Positions 35,441 through 47,300 of a stretch of 60,000 nt of DNA are shown here, piece after piece. The stretch is from Membranipora membranacea (Eukaryota; Bryozoa; Gymnolaemata; Cheilostomatida; Membraniporidae), in assembly GCA_914767715.1 (NCBI GenBank), contig OU612068.1:11410001-11470000 (forward strand), read 5' to 3'. A program made the translations under genes and the position numbers. Below the pieces are notes generated by a model. It searched no databases. It was not told the DNA's origin and saw only the letters and a list, made by a program, of their open reading frames with translations. Positions within the stretch are counted from its first letter, which is position 1. Every line of letters begins with the position of its first letter.

Positions 35441-35484
35441 TTAGTCACCTTCTGTCTTTTACAAAAAAAACTTTTGAAAATCAT

Positions 35485-35858
35485 TTAAAGGGCAATCAAG
35501 GTTTCGCAGCAATGCATTAATGGGTAGTGAATAGTGTGCTAGGCAGCATCAGCTTTGTGAATTACGCGATGCAAAACTCAAAGTAGTTGCTGACTCTAAG
35601 CTGGGTAACACTTCAGTTTAGGGGAGGTTCCAAAACACTGCTATAATGAAGATAGAGCACAGGCTAAATAATAACAGGAACAGGAAACTGCTCTGTGGAA
35701 TTCTATTTTAGCTGAGTTTGAGTACCTGATGGATGAAATGTTTCACAAGAATTCTGGCTGAATAATCATCCGAATTAGATTTGGTCTTTTTCCTATGCAG
35801 AAGGTGCAATTTGCTATTAATCAATGAGAAGTTGTTTGAAACCCTGGTTGCCCTTTAA
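35485..35858 (+). mobile_element. TTAA-type MITE, copy 1
   Basis: A 366-bp body (35489-35854) flanked by TTAA on both sides (35485-35488, 35855-35858). Termini are AGGGCAATCAAGGTTTCGCAG and the inverse AAACCCTGGTTGCCCT. No open frame. The TTAA target site points to the piggyBac superfamily; family assignment by ends alone is inference. A second copy lies at 41.1 kb in reverse orientation. Confidence 0.85.
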
Positions 35859-37355
35859 ACTGTAGTGATTCTCCAGGATTCAGGAGCTTTTATTTTGCCA
35901 GTATTATGTATGTGATATAAAATTCCAAACGCAAAAAAAATTGTACTTTTTACAAATTTACTCTACTCTTCATAATTCTACCACCAGAATAGAAAGGCAA
36001 TCTTCCAAACCAGTAAAGATTTTTAGTAAATGATGATAAAAATAAAATATTGATGCATGATTTGAGCTGCAAATATTTACTGACAATTTAGAGATATTCT
36101 CCTGAAATTTCTCCATGTAGGAAGTTATCCCAAACAGGTAACAGGAATTGTGCAATTCAGAGTTACCTTATCATGGCATTAATTGATGCATTGTGGGAAG
36201 GCAAAATCTGCATAAAGGTGCAGATGGTATACAGTGGGTTGTGTTAGTGCAATGATCTCTTGGTCTGTGTGACACTTCTGGGCCCGGATGAATCTAGCAT
36301 CCAGGCTAACCAGTTAATACCACGGGAAACAACATTATAGCTGAGATCTTTAATGGTTTTATTCAATAATGACACTAACAAATCATCAATTCATTATGAT
36401 GAACGTAAATAGGGTATCTTCATTGACCAACATTTGTGTAGCATCATCCCAGATCCTTCCTTAAGAAATAAGATCTGTCTGAACCTAATTTTACCTAACA
36501 GAGATTCACTTAGATATTCTGCACTGATCGAGTCATCATGCCTGCGCTGGAACCTGGTGCCTTACCCATAGGATGGTATACTGGAAGTGTGTTGCCCAGC
36601 TGCTATCTTTTGTCTTAAACTAGAGGCACGCTTCGTATGCCACCCTAGGGGGACTAGTGTGATGTCACACTTGATGTAAGTTGATGTATTCATAGTTTAA
36701 CCTCACAATACCAGTTGCAATGTCTTAACTAAAATAATCATTAATAAAAAAGTTTTCCCGATGGGTCAGTTTTCATAAAATTGAGTAAAGTTCTCTGGTA
36801 AAGGATACCAATTTTGTGGCTCAATGTAATGAGCCAATAGTGACCACAGTACAGGAGGGTGGGGGACTTACAACTTTCCCTAATCCATATTTGATATATC
36901 TCTGATTCTAATCTTTACTTCAAATGGGATCCATGTGTCAACAAGCAAATCTATATAAGTCAATAATTAATTCCAATGAAATCTATGACTATTATTTTGA
37001 TGTTTTGAGAATAGATTGGTCAATAATCCTCGACATTGACAGACAACTGACACTCATTGTTTCAGAAATTTCCGGCTGCAAGCAGCATATGTGCCACCCG
37101 TTACATCATAGGATGGCTTTCAGCCAAATCCTAAGGTTATCCTCTCGAAACGCTTACATATTTAGACCAAGTTGTTGCCAACCAAACAAACGGCTGCCGA
37201 CCTTTTTCAACTATTTTCAACTTTTTATAACAACAATTTTATGTATAAGATCTAACCTAAGAGCTATCACCAGCATACAATTTTTATCATCTCTGTCATG
37301 ATAATGTATATTCATAAAAATACATTCATACATTCATACATTCATAACAACGTTA
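35859..37355. other. No gene recognised
   Basis: Intergenic sequence. Open frames at 35970-36155 (-) and 36924-37301 (+) have no recognisable motif or splice context. Confidence 0.4.
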
Positions 37356-37558
37356 CTAGGTTTTTGCCTCCGACGCCGGACCTTCATTGAAATCAAGCTC
37401 TTGCATTCCTAGTTGTGTCATTGCTGTACGCACATGGTGTAGGTTGCTAGAGATAGACTGGCCAAACCCGCATATCGCTACGTGAGATATATCATGATCA
37501 AAGCTATATATACACAGATGCTCTATGTGCGCTATATATATATTTGGTAATCTACCTG
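37356..37558 (-). other. Possible terminal coding exon or gene relic (minus)
   Basis: Downstream of a good acceptor (cattatag) the minus strand is open for about 67 codons to a TAG at 37356-37358. The C-terminal half (SNLHHVRTAMTQLGMQELDF) looks more protein-like than the surroundings. No upstream exon was found and the family is not recognised. It may be a pseudogene fragment or chance. Confidence 0.2.
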
Positions 37559-37875
37559 CTATAATGATTGTGTCCTTAGTACACACATAGATCAACCGAA
37601 ACCTGAAGTAACATGGTAAAACATATAATAGCCATCTGTCGAAAGTCCACAAAGGAAGGGAATCACTTATTTGAAGGTACAACATACAAACCACTTGTTA
37701 TATTAAAAAAATTTGTTGACACCATCAAACTAAATATTCAATTTAATTCATATCACTGTCGTGTGTTAGAGCTTATGGTGAATCTGGCCACTATTTTTGA
37801 AATTTTGTGCCGGACTTTCGAAGTTTAAATCATGAGGAGAAAAGGATGAACACATTGATGATTATTGATGACTCT

Positions 37876-37911
37876 GTACCAGGGCACGTACCAGGGCACG
37901 TACCAGGGTAC
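37876..37911. repeat. 12-bp tandem repeat, 3 units
   Basis: GTACCAGGGCAC repeated at 37876-37887, 37888-37899 and 37900-37911 (third unit with one change). Confidence 0.9.
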
Positions 37912-38442
37912 GGCTGAACACCGCAATCATTGGTGGTCACTAATCTGACTGTCATTCTGCCATTTCAAAATTCTTCAGATATTTTTGTCTTTTACAGCTT
38001 GCGGGAATATTTTCAAGATTTGAGTGGTTTATGAAAGAGAATTTATAAATGGAAAATGTTATATACACATACTTTTCATTTTAATCCTGAGAATTGTCAG
38101 ACAGGATGTCACAAATTTTCATAAGGGACAGTGATGTTTCCCTGAAAAGGCTTCTTTTCCTCTTTCTATTGACGATCAGAGCAAGTGCACAATTGTTGAC
38201 AGATAGAGCCCGATGGCATTTGCAATAATTATCACCACAAATTGAGGTTATAAAGTAATAAAATATACAATCAGGTCAAAAATAAAGAGAGTGACAAAGA
38301 TTCATCTGTCATGATTTACTAAACTGGTGACAATACCTGCCTGGTACCAGACGGAGAGGTTCAATAATAACTGACAGCCTTTGGATTTTTTTTTTTTTTC
38401 CGATTTTCAGGTACAAATACGACTTTACGCCGACAAACAGGG

Positions 38443-38450
38443 TATATAAG
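38443..38450 (+). promoter_or_regulatory. TATA box of the 38.7 kb gene
   Basis: TATATAAG, followed by a 5' UTR exon ending at a donor near 38528 (CATACCG/gtatgt) and a 5' UTR intron to an acceptor at about 38699 (gttttag). This places transcription start near 38475. Confidence 0.65.
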
Positions 38451-38729
38451 TGGAAGGGTGCTTTCCGATCATTGTGATCAATCCAAAGAAGCAGCGACAC
38501 AAGGTTCAGTACACTCTCTCCATACCGGTATGTTCTTCTCATTTTTTTTCCCTTTTCAGTTCTCAAAAATTAGCAAAGCAAAGTATAATGTACCAAGGGT
38601 TTCACTAAGTCAGTGTAACATTTCAAAGGCTAGCTACATTTATATGTACTACTCTAAATTTTGTTATTTAACTTATCATTATTTCGGTTTTGTTTTAGTT
38701 GCAGACAGAAGCTCATTATTAAACCAAAG

Positions 38730-39845
38730 ATGAATAGACTCTTACTTCTGACTACCGTTGCTTGTGTTATAGCATTCATGGTGGTCCAAACTATGGTGAG
38801 TTCATTTCAAGGTAACTCTTTGATCACCAAAATTTCTTACCTCTCAAAAAAGGTCAAGGTAATCACTTTGACCGTAGATGCATACCATCGCCAACGCCCC
38901 CCCCCCCCCCAATCACACACACCAAAGCTTATCAACCTAGTGTTTTATGTACATTCCACACATAATCTGAGCCTCTGTATGGAATTCTAATCGGTCAAAA
39001 CTGAATCGGTCCTTCTCCATAAATACAAGGATAGAAAACTCTGAGAAAAGATTAAAAATTCTGTGCCAAATGTGACTTTTTGAGTTAGCCGAGAATGCAA
39101 ATTGTCGTGCAATCAGTAAATAACAAATTTTGAGTTTTTTAATTAATGATTGTTTGTGTATACATTAAATTTTCTATCTAGACAGAGAAAGTTGAAATGA
39201 AACATAATTTGGTAATATAGGGGAATAATTGAGTAGCTGATGACAACCATGGTTTTTCACACGCAACAGCATACATGTCAACTTAGTCACTGTAAAATTC
39301 CAATTACCTTCACTATTGCCTTAAAATATCCATGCTTTATAATGAATGGCATGCAAACATATTCAATTGCCTGTGCCGAAAAGTAGTGTTTCTCCTTGCC
39401 AACATTTTCATTGTTTCCAGAGCTTTTCAACTAACCAATTGGTCTAATACTTCAGAGTTGTCCCCTCGAAATCTACTTAGATCAAGGAGCGGGTAACTAA
39501 CAACCATGAAACTCATTTGATATTACAATATAGTACAATAATGGCTATTCAAATCATGTATTTCCCAATCATATTATAATCTACATGGTTTCATATACTA
39601 GCTCAGTACTTTCCTGTTGTTATTAGGACGCTGTGGAGTTTTATGAAAACTGTCGTGAGTGCCGTAATCAAAACCTTAAGTGCCGTGAACATGACAAGCA
39701 GGCCTGTGTCAACTCAAGCAAACTATATGGGCTAGGAGACCAGAGGATATGTGCAAATTTAGTCAGGTATTCATGCTTCGGTCCGTCTGTCATGGAGGAT
39801 GTGTCTGCTGCATTTGTTGCTGAACATTGCAAAATCTTTACCTAA
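38730..39845 (+). CDS. Secreted Cys-rich protein, 94 residues
   Basis: Exons 38730-38795 (66 nt, MNRLLLLTTVACVIAFMVVQ then TM) and 39627-39845, 94 residues. The mature part starts DAVEFYENC and has C-x2-C-x6-C-x7-C-x14-C-x7-C, the family spacing, followed by a short unstructured end containing one extra Cys (AEHCKIF) that could allow dimer formation. Unlike its relatives it is neither Ala- nor Tyr-rich and is less basic. Same architecture as the others: TATA box, 5' UTR intron, 66-nt signal exon, phase-0 intron. AATAAA near 40055 may be its poly(A) signal. Function unknown. Confidence 0.8.
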
Positions 39846-40768
39846 ATACTCACGTTTGCTCCTTCCATTATTTTCGTAATACAACTAGTCTAATACCAAA
39901 AGAATTCAGCAATTTTTTCTATGGTGTTCGTTCTGTTTTGGCAAATATTGTATATATTCACCTATCTTGATTGATATATTATTTGATATTTAGTGCAAGT
40001 CTTAGTTGATTTCAATGATATACTATATTCATAGAAAATACAATATTAATATACAATAAATCCCACTGCAAACATGGTTCATCTCCCAAACGAATCCATT
40101 TGGTTCTTAGTTCAGTTTACATCATGATATATAAGGCTAATTGCCAACTTATTGAATGGCAAAAATCAACCTCAAGTATTACATCGAGTTTTCCTATCGA
40201 CGATTGCTGATTGTTGATTGAACATACAAAGTTAATCATTTGCCTGAGTATGATATGGTGATACAAGATAGAGGATGAGGAAGATATGTATTTATGTGAC
40301 TTTCTATCCGTGCAAGGCTGTCACAAAACTTGCTCACATCCCACATCGAGCCTTTCCTCCTGTAATGGGTTTTAAATACTGCCTCTCATCCAATAGGTCA
40401 CCTACAGTCGAGGAGTTGAGATCAACAAGTTGCCTTTCACTATTTGCCATTTGTTTACTTTCAAGCCAACCTCTATAAATGAATGAATAAAATATACATA
40501 TATATCTTTATCTGTAATGTCGTTCCCCATCATGGGACTTTACTGTATACATTGGTTAAATTTAGCATCAAAATACTTGAGTTGTCTCCTCACATGTTAT
40601 GGTGGTACAACTCAAGCTCTGATATGAATAGTCTGTGGTGTTATTTATAGAATGGTTTGTGAATTGATCAATTCAGAAATTTAGTTTCTGGTCAAATGGT
40701 AGTGCGTCATGAGAAGCTCTCTTGTGATCAGAGACTGCTACTATAGGTAGATCAAGTGCATCTTCCCC

Positions 40769-40808
40769 ATAAACATATAATTATATAAATAGTATTTATA
40801 TGTTTATG
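40769..40808. repeat. AT-rich hairpin
   Basis: ATAAACATATA and its complement TATATGTTTAT are separated by about 17 nt, with inner pairing ATAAATA/TATTTAT. Location: about 1 kb upstream of the 42.1 kb gene. Confidence 0.55.
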
Positions 40809-41086
40809 GTCTTGCCTCATGATAGAGAAAATTTGCGGCATCCTCACAGTATAGTATCTCCTCATTTGTTCATCACAAGACCTTGTAATTACAAAGTGCT
40901 ACAGAGCGGGTTTGCTGCCAACAATCATCCATCTTGTCCGATGGAAGTAAATTTCGTGGAATACTCTTTGGGCCTCAGCCAATTCTATATATCAATTTTT
41001 TAATTGAGAACTAAATGGTGAAAAGTCATATCTTGTAATTGATTGATAGGCTTCACTATGATTCACTTTGGCCAATTTATCATAGG

Positions 41087-41461
41087 TTAAAGGGCAACCA
41101 GGGTTTTAAACAACTTCTCATTGATTTATAGCAGATTGCACCTTCTGCATAGGAAAAAAGACAAAATCTAATTCGGATGATTATTCAGCCAGAATTCTTG
41201 TGAAACATTTCATCCATCAGGTACTCAAACTCATCTAAAATAGAATACCACAGAGCAGTTTCCTGTTCCTGTTATTATTTAGCCTGTGCCCTATCATCAT
41301 TACATCAATGTCTTGGAATCTCCCCGAAACTGAATTGCTACCCAGCTTAGAGCAAGCAACTAGTTTGAGTTTTGCATCGCTTAATGCACAAAGCTGATGT
41401 TGCCTAGCACATTATTTACTACCCATTAATGCGTTGCTGCGAAACCTTGGTTGCCCTTTAA
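41087..41461 (-). mobile_element. TTAA-type MITE, copy 2 (inverted)
   Basis: Body 41091-41457 (367 bp) with TTAA on each side (41087-41090, 41458-41461). It is the reverse complement of the 35.5 kb copy along its length, with shared internal blocks such as TCTAATTCGGATGATTATTC and CTGTTCCTGTTATTATTTAG. Copies differ by point changes and small indels, so the insertions are not very recent. Confidence 0.85.
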
Positions 41462-41720
41462 GGGAATAAAAGTCTGTTTTTATGTTTACATGCCCACATG
41501 TGACCATTATTAATGGGAGCTGAGCTCTTCCCGAAGTTTAAACCATGACGGAAATGCTAAATCATTACAGGAGTCTACTGTAATGTAATAGATGTACTCC
41601 ACTGTAAAAGTTTGCAGAGTGAAAGGACATTGTGAAAGGTAATTAGTTCTTGCCAAAAAAAAACACTTTTGTTGTTGGGCATGAGTAAGCATTCTGTAAT
41701 TTCTCCAGACTTGGCTTTAG

Positions 41721-41765
41721 GTTGGAATTCTTTCTCGCCAGAGCACGTGGATAGAGGGTATAAAA
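41721..41765 (+). promoter_or_regulatory. Promoter block and TATA box of the 42.1 kb gene
   Basis: TATAAAA at 41759-41765, preceded by TGGAATTCTTTCTCGCCAGA and an E-box CACGTG (41744-41749). The same block, with few changes, stands before the relic at 43.7 kb. A 5' UTR exon ends near 41831 (CATACAG/gtgagg). Confidence 0.7.
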
Positions 41766-42146
41766 GCAGTAAGGTTATCCATAGAGAACCATCTGTCTTC
41801 TTCAACTGGAGATACTCTCTACAGTCATACAGGTGAGGCGGGAAGAATTAACAGTACAATATAAAACAGTCTCGCTTTACTTCCTATCATAATCGTTTTA
41901 TGAAACTTATATTAAAAATATATTGTTATATTTCGGTTTTTAACTTGAATACTTTTATTCAATTTTTGCTGTGTTAGCAGATAAGGCAATCCCATGTACA
42001 GAGGATTTTGATGACAACAAGTCAATTTTATTAAATATTCATTATTTATTATAAATTCAATATTTATTTTCCGCAGCATTCACGATATTTTATATTATAA
42101 TCTTTTTAGTTTCAGTTTGTACTCTGCTTTGAGATTGACCGCAAAG

Positions 42147-42701
42147 ATGAACAAATTATTCGTCCTTACCTTGGCTGCTCTCTGCCTTGCTGCACTCTTC
42201 TCTTTCTCTGAGGTAAAATCTTTAAAATTAATTCCATAAATTTAAATTCTTAAATAAATATATTTGGACTTTCAACTATCAAAAAAAACTTCTATGAAAC
42301 CTAAACAGACGGTACAACTAGACAGTAGAACTATCAAAGTCTTCCTAATGAACACAGAGAAAAGAATGCATACATAAAATTTCTATCTATGTTATGTCAA
42401 GTAGGTCTAATTAGGTCTAGGTTTAAATTTTAAATTTAAAATTAAAAAGATTTAAAATAATTTATATTTTTCTCTCGGACAGGGAAGCGGCTATGGCTAT
42501 CGCAACAACAGGTATGTAAGAAGCTGCAGAGTCTGCTCAAACAGGCACCAGAAGTGCGGATGGGAATGGAAACAGAGCTGCTCAAGAGGCTATGGGCTGT
42601 ACGGAAAGAGAACATGCCACAGAACAAAGAAGTACTACTGCTACGGCAAGAAAAAAACCTACCACTACCCAACATCCTCATACTACTCCCCATCATACTA
42701 A
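42147..42701 (+). CDS. Secreted basic Tyr-rich Cys-rich protein, 94 residues
   Basis: Exons 42147-42212 (66 nt, MNKLFVLTLAALCLAALFSF then SE) and 42483-42701, 94 residues. The mature part starts GSGYGYRNNRY and shows C-x2-C-x6-C-x7-C-x11-C-x7-C. It is strongly basic (Arg/Lys) with about 13 Tyr in 72 residues, ending in a Tyr/Ser/Pro stretch (PTSSYYSPSY). The start codon follows a 5' UTR intron and matches the leaders of the other family members. AATAAA lies near 43005. A small cationic disulfide-rich secreted protein could be antimicrobial, adhesive or structural; the sequence alone does not decide. Confidence 0.85.
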
Positions 42702-43700
42702 ACTAAATCTATGAGTGTTCTCTTAAACTCTCAAGATCATGACATGGAGAAACGGACACGAATGACACTTAACAGTTCACAAAATTGAATCACGAAAATG
42801 ATCAATAATTATCTCTATTACTACAATATGATGTATTTCAACCAGAACCATTTTTTAACCTTTTCTTTTCAAAATTCTTTCCTGTTTGTTAATTTTTTTC
42901 TTGTGTCAAGTTGTTACGTTTGTAGTTCTAACTCGTAAAAAAACTTCCTGTTGCTGTTACAAATATTTACAAACAAAAAATTTATTTTGCAAATAAGCTG
43001 AAAGAATAAAACCTTACCAGCACTAAAAAACCCTCAATTTTCAAGTTTTACATCAACCGTCTTATCTGCAGTCGAGTTTGGAATACCAGCAATGATTTTA
43101 TGAACTGAGATTGTAATTTAGCAAGACTTTTGAACTCCTAGATGATGATTGAAATGTTTGGCCAATCAATATACAGATCAGCAAATTTACTGATGAATTA
43201 TAAGAAAAGAAAACCATTATTAGTTTTTGTGCATAAAATGTGACCTGTCAAATTTGGTTGGAGATGGATTGCCATCACAGCAATCCAGGCAAAGTTTGAT
43301 CGCATTTTCACTGGTATATTGACTATTGTATATGCAAATAATTTAATTTCAAATTTGCTTCTAAATATTGCTGCTAGGTACAGCAGCCCCGGTCTGGTAC
43401 ACTTTCTCTGTTTAAAAAAGAAGCTAAAAAATAGCTGAGGTTGCTTGCTTCTGATCCGTTACTGCCCCTGTAAATTTCATTCTTGTATAATATCCATCCC
43501 TGTCTTAGCTATTAAATACTGTTCCATTACCTGCAATGGATTGTGAGATTTTGTCAATTTGACAACCAGAGTTTTATATTTAGCAAACTCACCACTAGCA
43601 GAAAAATACAGGCAGTACTGTCAACAGCATGATTAGTCATTCATTGTGCTGACAACATTTTGGTAGAAAATACAGAATGCCTACTCACGCTAAGCCCAAT

Positions 43701-44033
43701 ATTTGGCTATAGGCTGGAATTCTTTCTCGCCAGATCACGTTGACTGAGGGTATAAAAGCAGTAAGTTTACTTGTACAGAACCATTATAATATCTCCTGCA
43801 CAGTTGGGGCAGTAGAGAAGATAGGCTCTACTCATCTTATATTTAAATACATATAAGGGCTACTGGTGTGTCACAGCATTATTGAATTCGACAAGAATTA
43901 GGATAATTGTAATTTTTTACATTTGCATTGAATTTCCTATTAGTATCACTTAGTCTTTTATAACAGGAAGGAACCCGGATAGAGATTGACTGTGAAGATG
44001 ACAAATAATAAGTTGATTACAACGTTTCGATAA
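43701..44033 (+). pseudogene. Relic of a Cys-rich gene: intact promoter, broken leader exon
   Basis: The sequence 43714-43765 repeats the promoter of the 42.1 kb gene almost base for base (TGGAATTCTTTCTCGCCAGA, then CACGT, then GGGTATAAAAGCAGTAAG; TATAAAA 43751-43757). A 5' UTR acceptor (ataacag at about 43967) and the GAGATTGACTGTGAAG leader before the ATG at 43998 are also conserved. The open frame then gives only MTNNKLITTFR and a stop at 44031-44033, with no signal peptide and no Cys exon downstream. It is best read as a decayed tandem duplicate. Confidence 0.75.
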
Positions 44034-44371
44034 CCAGGAAGTGTTCTTTCACTGTTGAATTATTATGACAAAACTCATTTATATAGGTTGATTCATGGTT
44101 TTATTGGTTATATTCAGAGAGAAAGACTGTCAATAAATTAAAGTCTAAAATTCATGGACGGAAGGATTTCAGGGATTTCATTTATCACTTTGAGACAAAT
44201 AAAATGCAGTGAAGTAAAGTTGCTTCAAATTTTCCAAGTACTGCTCTCAATTAAAATTTTATGTCTCTGTGTCTCAGTTTCATTAGTAGTAAATTATATC
44301 CTCAGACAAGTCAAAGTGTTTTCCCTATTCTATGGCAGGAAAAAAGTTCAAGTTCAACTCATTTTGTTGTA

Positions 44372-47300
44372 TCAGGCTTTGGCAGATTGTTGCTTCAGAT
44401 TGAATCCTCCCCCTGTGAATCTGGCCTGGTCTGCTCCTTTCTGTGGTTGTATAATGGGCATCCCTGCCTGAGCTATAGCACGCTCCTTCTCTCTGCAACA
44501 ACAAAAATAAAACTCAGCATGAAAAGGTGTTGAAAATTGGATTGCCTAAAAATATATATGTAATTCAAATTTCTAGACCTGGCATATTGGTTGATATCTT
44601 CATGCATTCTAATGTCATTGATTCAGGCTTAACTTAATTAGGATGAATCATCTTAGTGTGCTCTGTAAACTTTTTTGGAATGTAAGTTGCCAGATGCCAC
44701 ATGATCTTCAATTCAATTAATAATATTCGATTTAAAGTCCACTGAAAGAAACTACAAATCTCAGCTGATCAGAAACACGATTTCAAATACTGAAACGAGT
44801 TTCTCAAGTCTAAATTCTCATACGGGCAACCATATATGGCAAATGGACAAAAATTAGTAAACTTAAAAATTATTATGAAAGTCAGTATGTGTTTTTGTCA
44901 TTATCAATAGCCAATTAATTCTGGACACCTTCGTGCGTTTTGATGACGCTGTTAATATACAGCCAAAATTATGATGACGGCATAGCCTGAATTTTATGCC
45001 AAAACAGGTTATTTCCTGTTTACGAAAGGCCAATACCCGATACGCGTGCCGTAATGTCACATACGCATGACGGTATGCTACACAAGGACGAGGGAAGATG
45101 TAATGAAGAACAAATATGGATGAAAGTTGTAAATAATCTAGAAAACTTGCCTAACATTATCACTATACAGGATCAAATTTCAGTAAATTTAAATCGTATT
45201 TACCTGTAAAATAATGTTAGTAATTTGGGATTCCCATAATTGCTGTCCAAAGAAAAACAGATTTTAAAGCTACCGAAGTCACCCAATAGCTTAGTTACAA
45301 AATCAAATTCCCTGGTGAATGTTCCTTTTTCTGATGAGAAGAAAATCCATAATCAAAATAGAGTAATCTTAACGTACCATGAAGTGCTAAATTATTTTTT
45401 TAATTTTTATTTTTAGGTTCAACATTTTAATCAATTGGCAATTTCATTCAGTGGCCATTAGACTTAATTATCTAGCCTGAGATTCAACCTAACAATGTCC
45501 TCACCAAGACAGAATATCTCACAAAGACTCGCAAGCTGCTGGAACATTTTGGTGCAGAAAATTTGAGAGGGTACTGGGTATGCTTCAAGGGTTGGTAAGG
45601 ACTTTTGGCCGCCATATCACCATTATATTTAAGATATAGAGAAGTGAAAAGAAGTTTGAATGTTTTCGCAGTGGAAACAATAAATCAATCAGTCACTTTC
45701 TCATCTCATTAGTCACTGAATAGAACATGAAAACAATATTTTCCCCAATCTATTTCGGGACTGACATCAATGTTGACCACAAAGCTGGGAGGGAAAGTTA
45801 GAAATCCAAGCGTTACACAAGGAAATAAGAGCTATAGATCTTATCCTAATGGCCCTTTACCTTATTTGTAAATTTGCTCATTTAGATAGCTATCAAAGAC
45901 ACTGGCATACATGCCAATAACCATGGCAACTTCATACCTGACATTCAAAACTGGCATCAACAACTTTCATCAGCAAATTGGTAATTCTTTGTTGTCAAAA
46001 ACCAGAACATTTTAAAGACTAATGGTCTGAAAGACTTCCTGATTGCCAATGATGACCCAATGATAGAATAATTTATTGGCGCCATCAACATGCCATCTTA
46101 TTTACCACAATCCTTCAGGATGCTTCCTTGTGAAAGCCCATAAAAAATATAATTAAACTTCCCAAAATTTCATCCACACCTTACAAGTATGACAAATTTT
46201 TTTTTCCGTTTTTCGATTAGTTCAAAAATGCAAGTAATAAATAATATCATTTGGCATAACAAGATATCATGTCCTTTGACTTACCCCATTAGTGGTTATT
46301 GAGTTTTTGAATGAAATTTCGAAAAAATTACTTAGTCATGTAACACTGTCCAACACCTAATCTAACATGGTTTGTAGAATTCTAAACATTTCCAATTGCA
46401 AAAGTGCCCCTATTCGCGTGTATTATTTTGTTTTCATCAATTAGTAAAGACGTATCGTATGCAAAATATATATATATATATATATTAGTCCAATTCATTA
46501 TCAGCAAAATGAGCTCCAGTCGTCAGCTTACCTTGCTCCTTGCTCTTTCTTTTTCTGCATGTAATATTTCTTCTTGACATCTTGAAGTTCTCGGGCTAAT
46601 CTCTCTATTTCATATTTGTACTCTGATACCTGCGACTCGTACATATTTAATTCACTGGCCATGCTCTACAAATGACGACAAAGCAACATCAGAGTCAACA
46701 ATGAATCAAATGAGAATAAAATACCACCAAGCCACATATAAGGGTGGCTATCACTACAGCCTTGTTGCCCAGATTAAACTCATGACTACTTGCTCTAGGT
46801 ACATGAGAATTTATGAGTACTTCTATAGGTTCGCATGAACTCTCCTTCCATCACAGTCTTCAGGATATAGTTTTAAGAATTGAGCAATCATTTGATGAAG
46901 TGTCAGCAAAAGTATCTTATTCCATTTTTTGTTACTTAGTTATCATATTATTATTATGCCTGAATGGGGTCTGCTAGTAAAACAAGAGAAGGCAAATTCC
47001 CTTAGTAAAACTTTTCCCACAACCTCATTGTGGCACAAGATAATGCTGATTAAAAGGTCAAATATTTGACCTTTTGATGCCTTTGTCTCGTTTGGCGCTA
47101 CATACTGTGATCTATATAAGTTATTATTTGTGTGCGCAGGATTGCCACATGTACTGCCGCTGTCTAACTGACAGAGGGATGTTCGTTAGTTTAGTTAGTC
47201 GGCTAGTACCAACATCATTACTCATCGGGGTGTGAGAGGGCAAGCAGCGTTCATCAATGTGACAGACGGATCGCCTATGAGGAAGAATGAGGCAGCAAAT

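Noticed and set aside
44154-44533. Plus-strand open frames near 44.2-44.5 kb
   Set aside because: They overlap the last exon of CFAP58 on the other strand, identified by its FTGGGF ending and matching phase.
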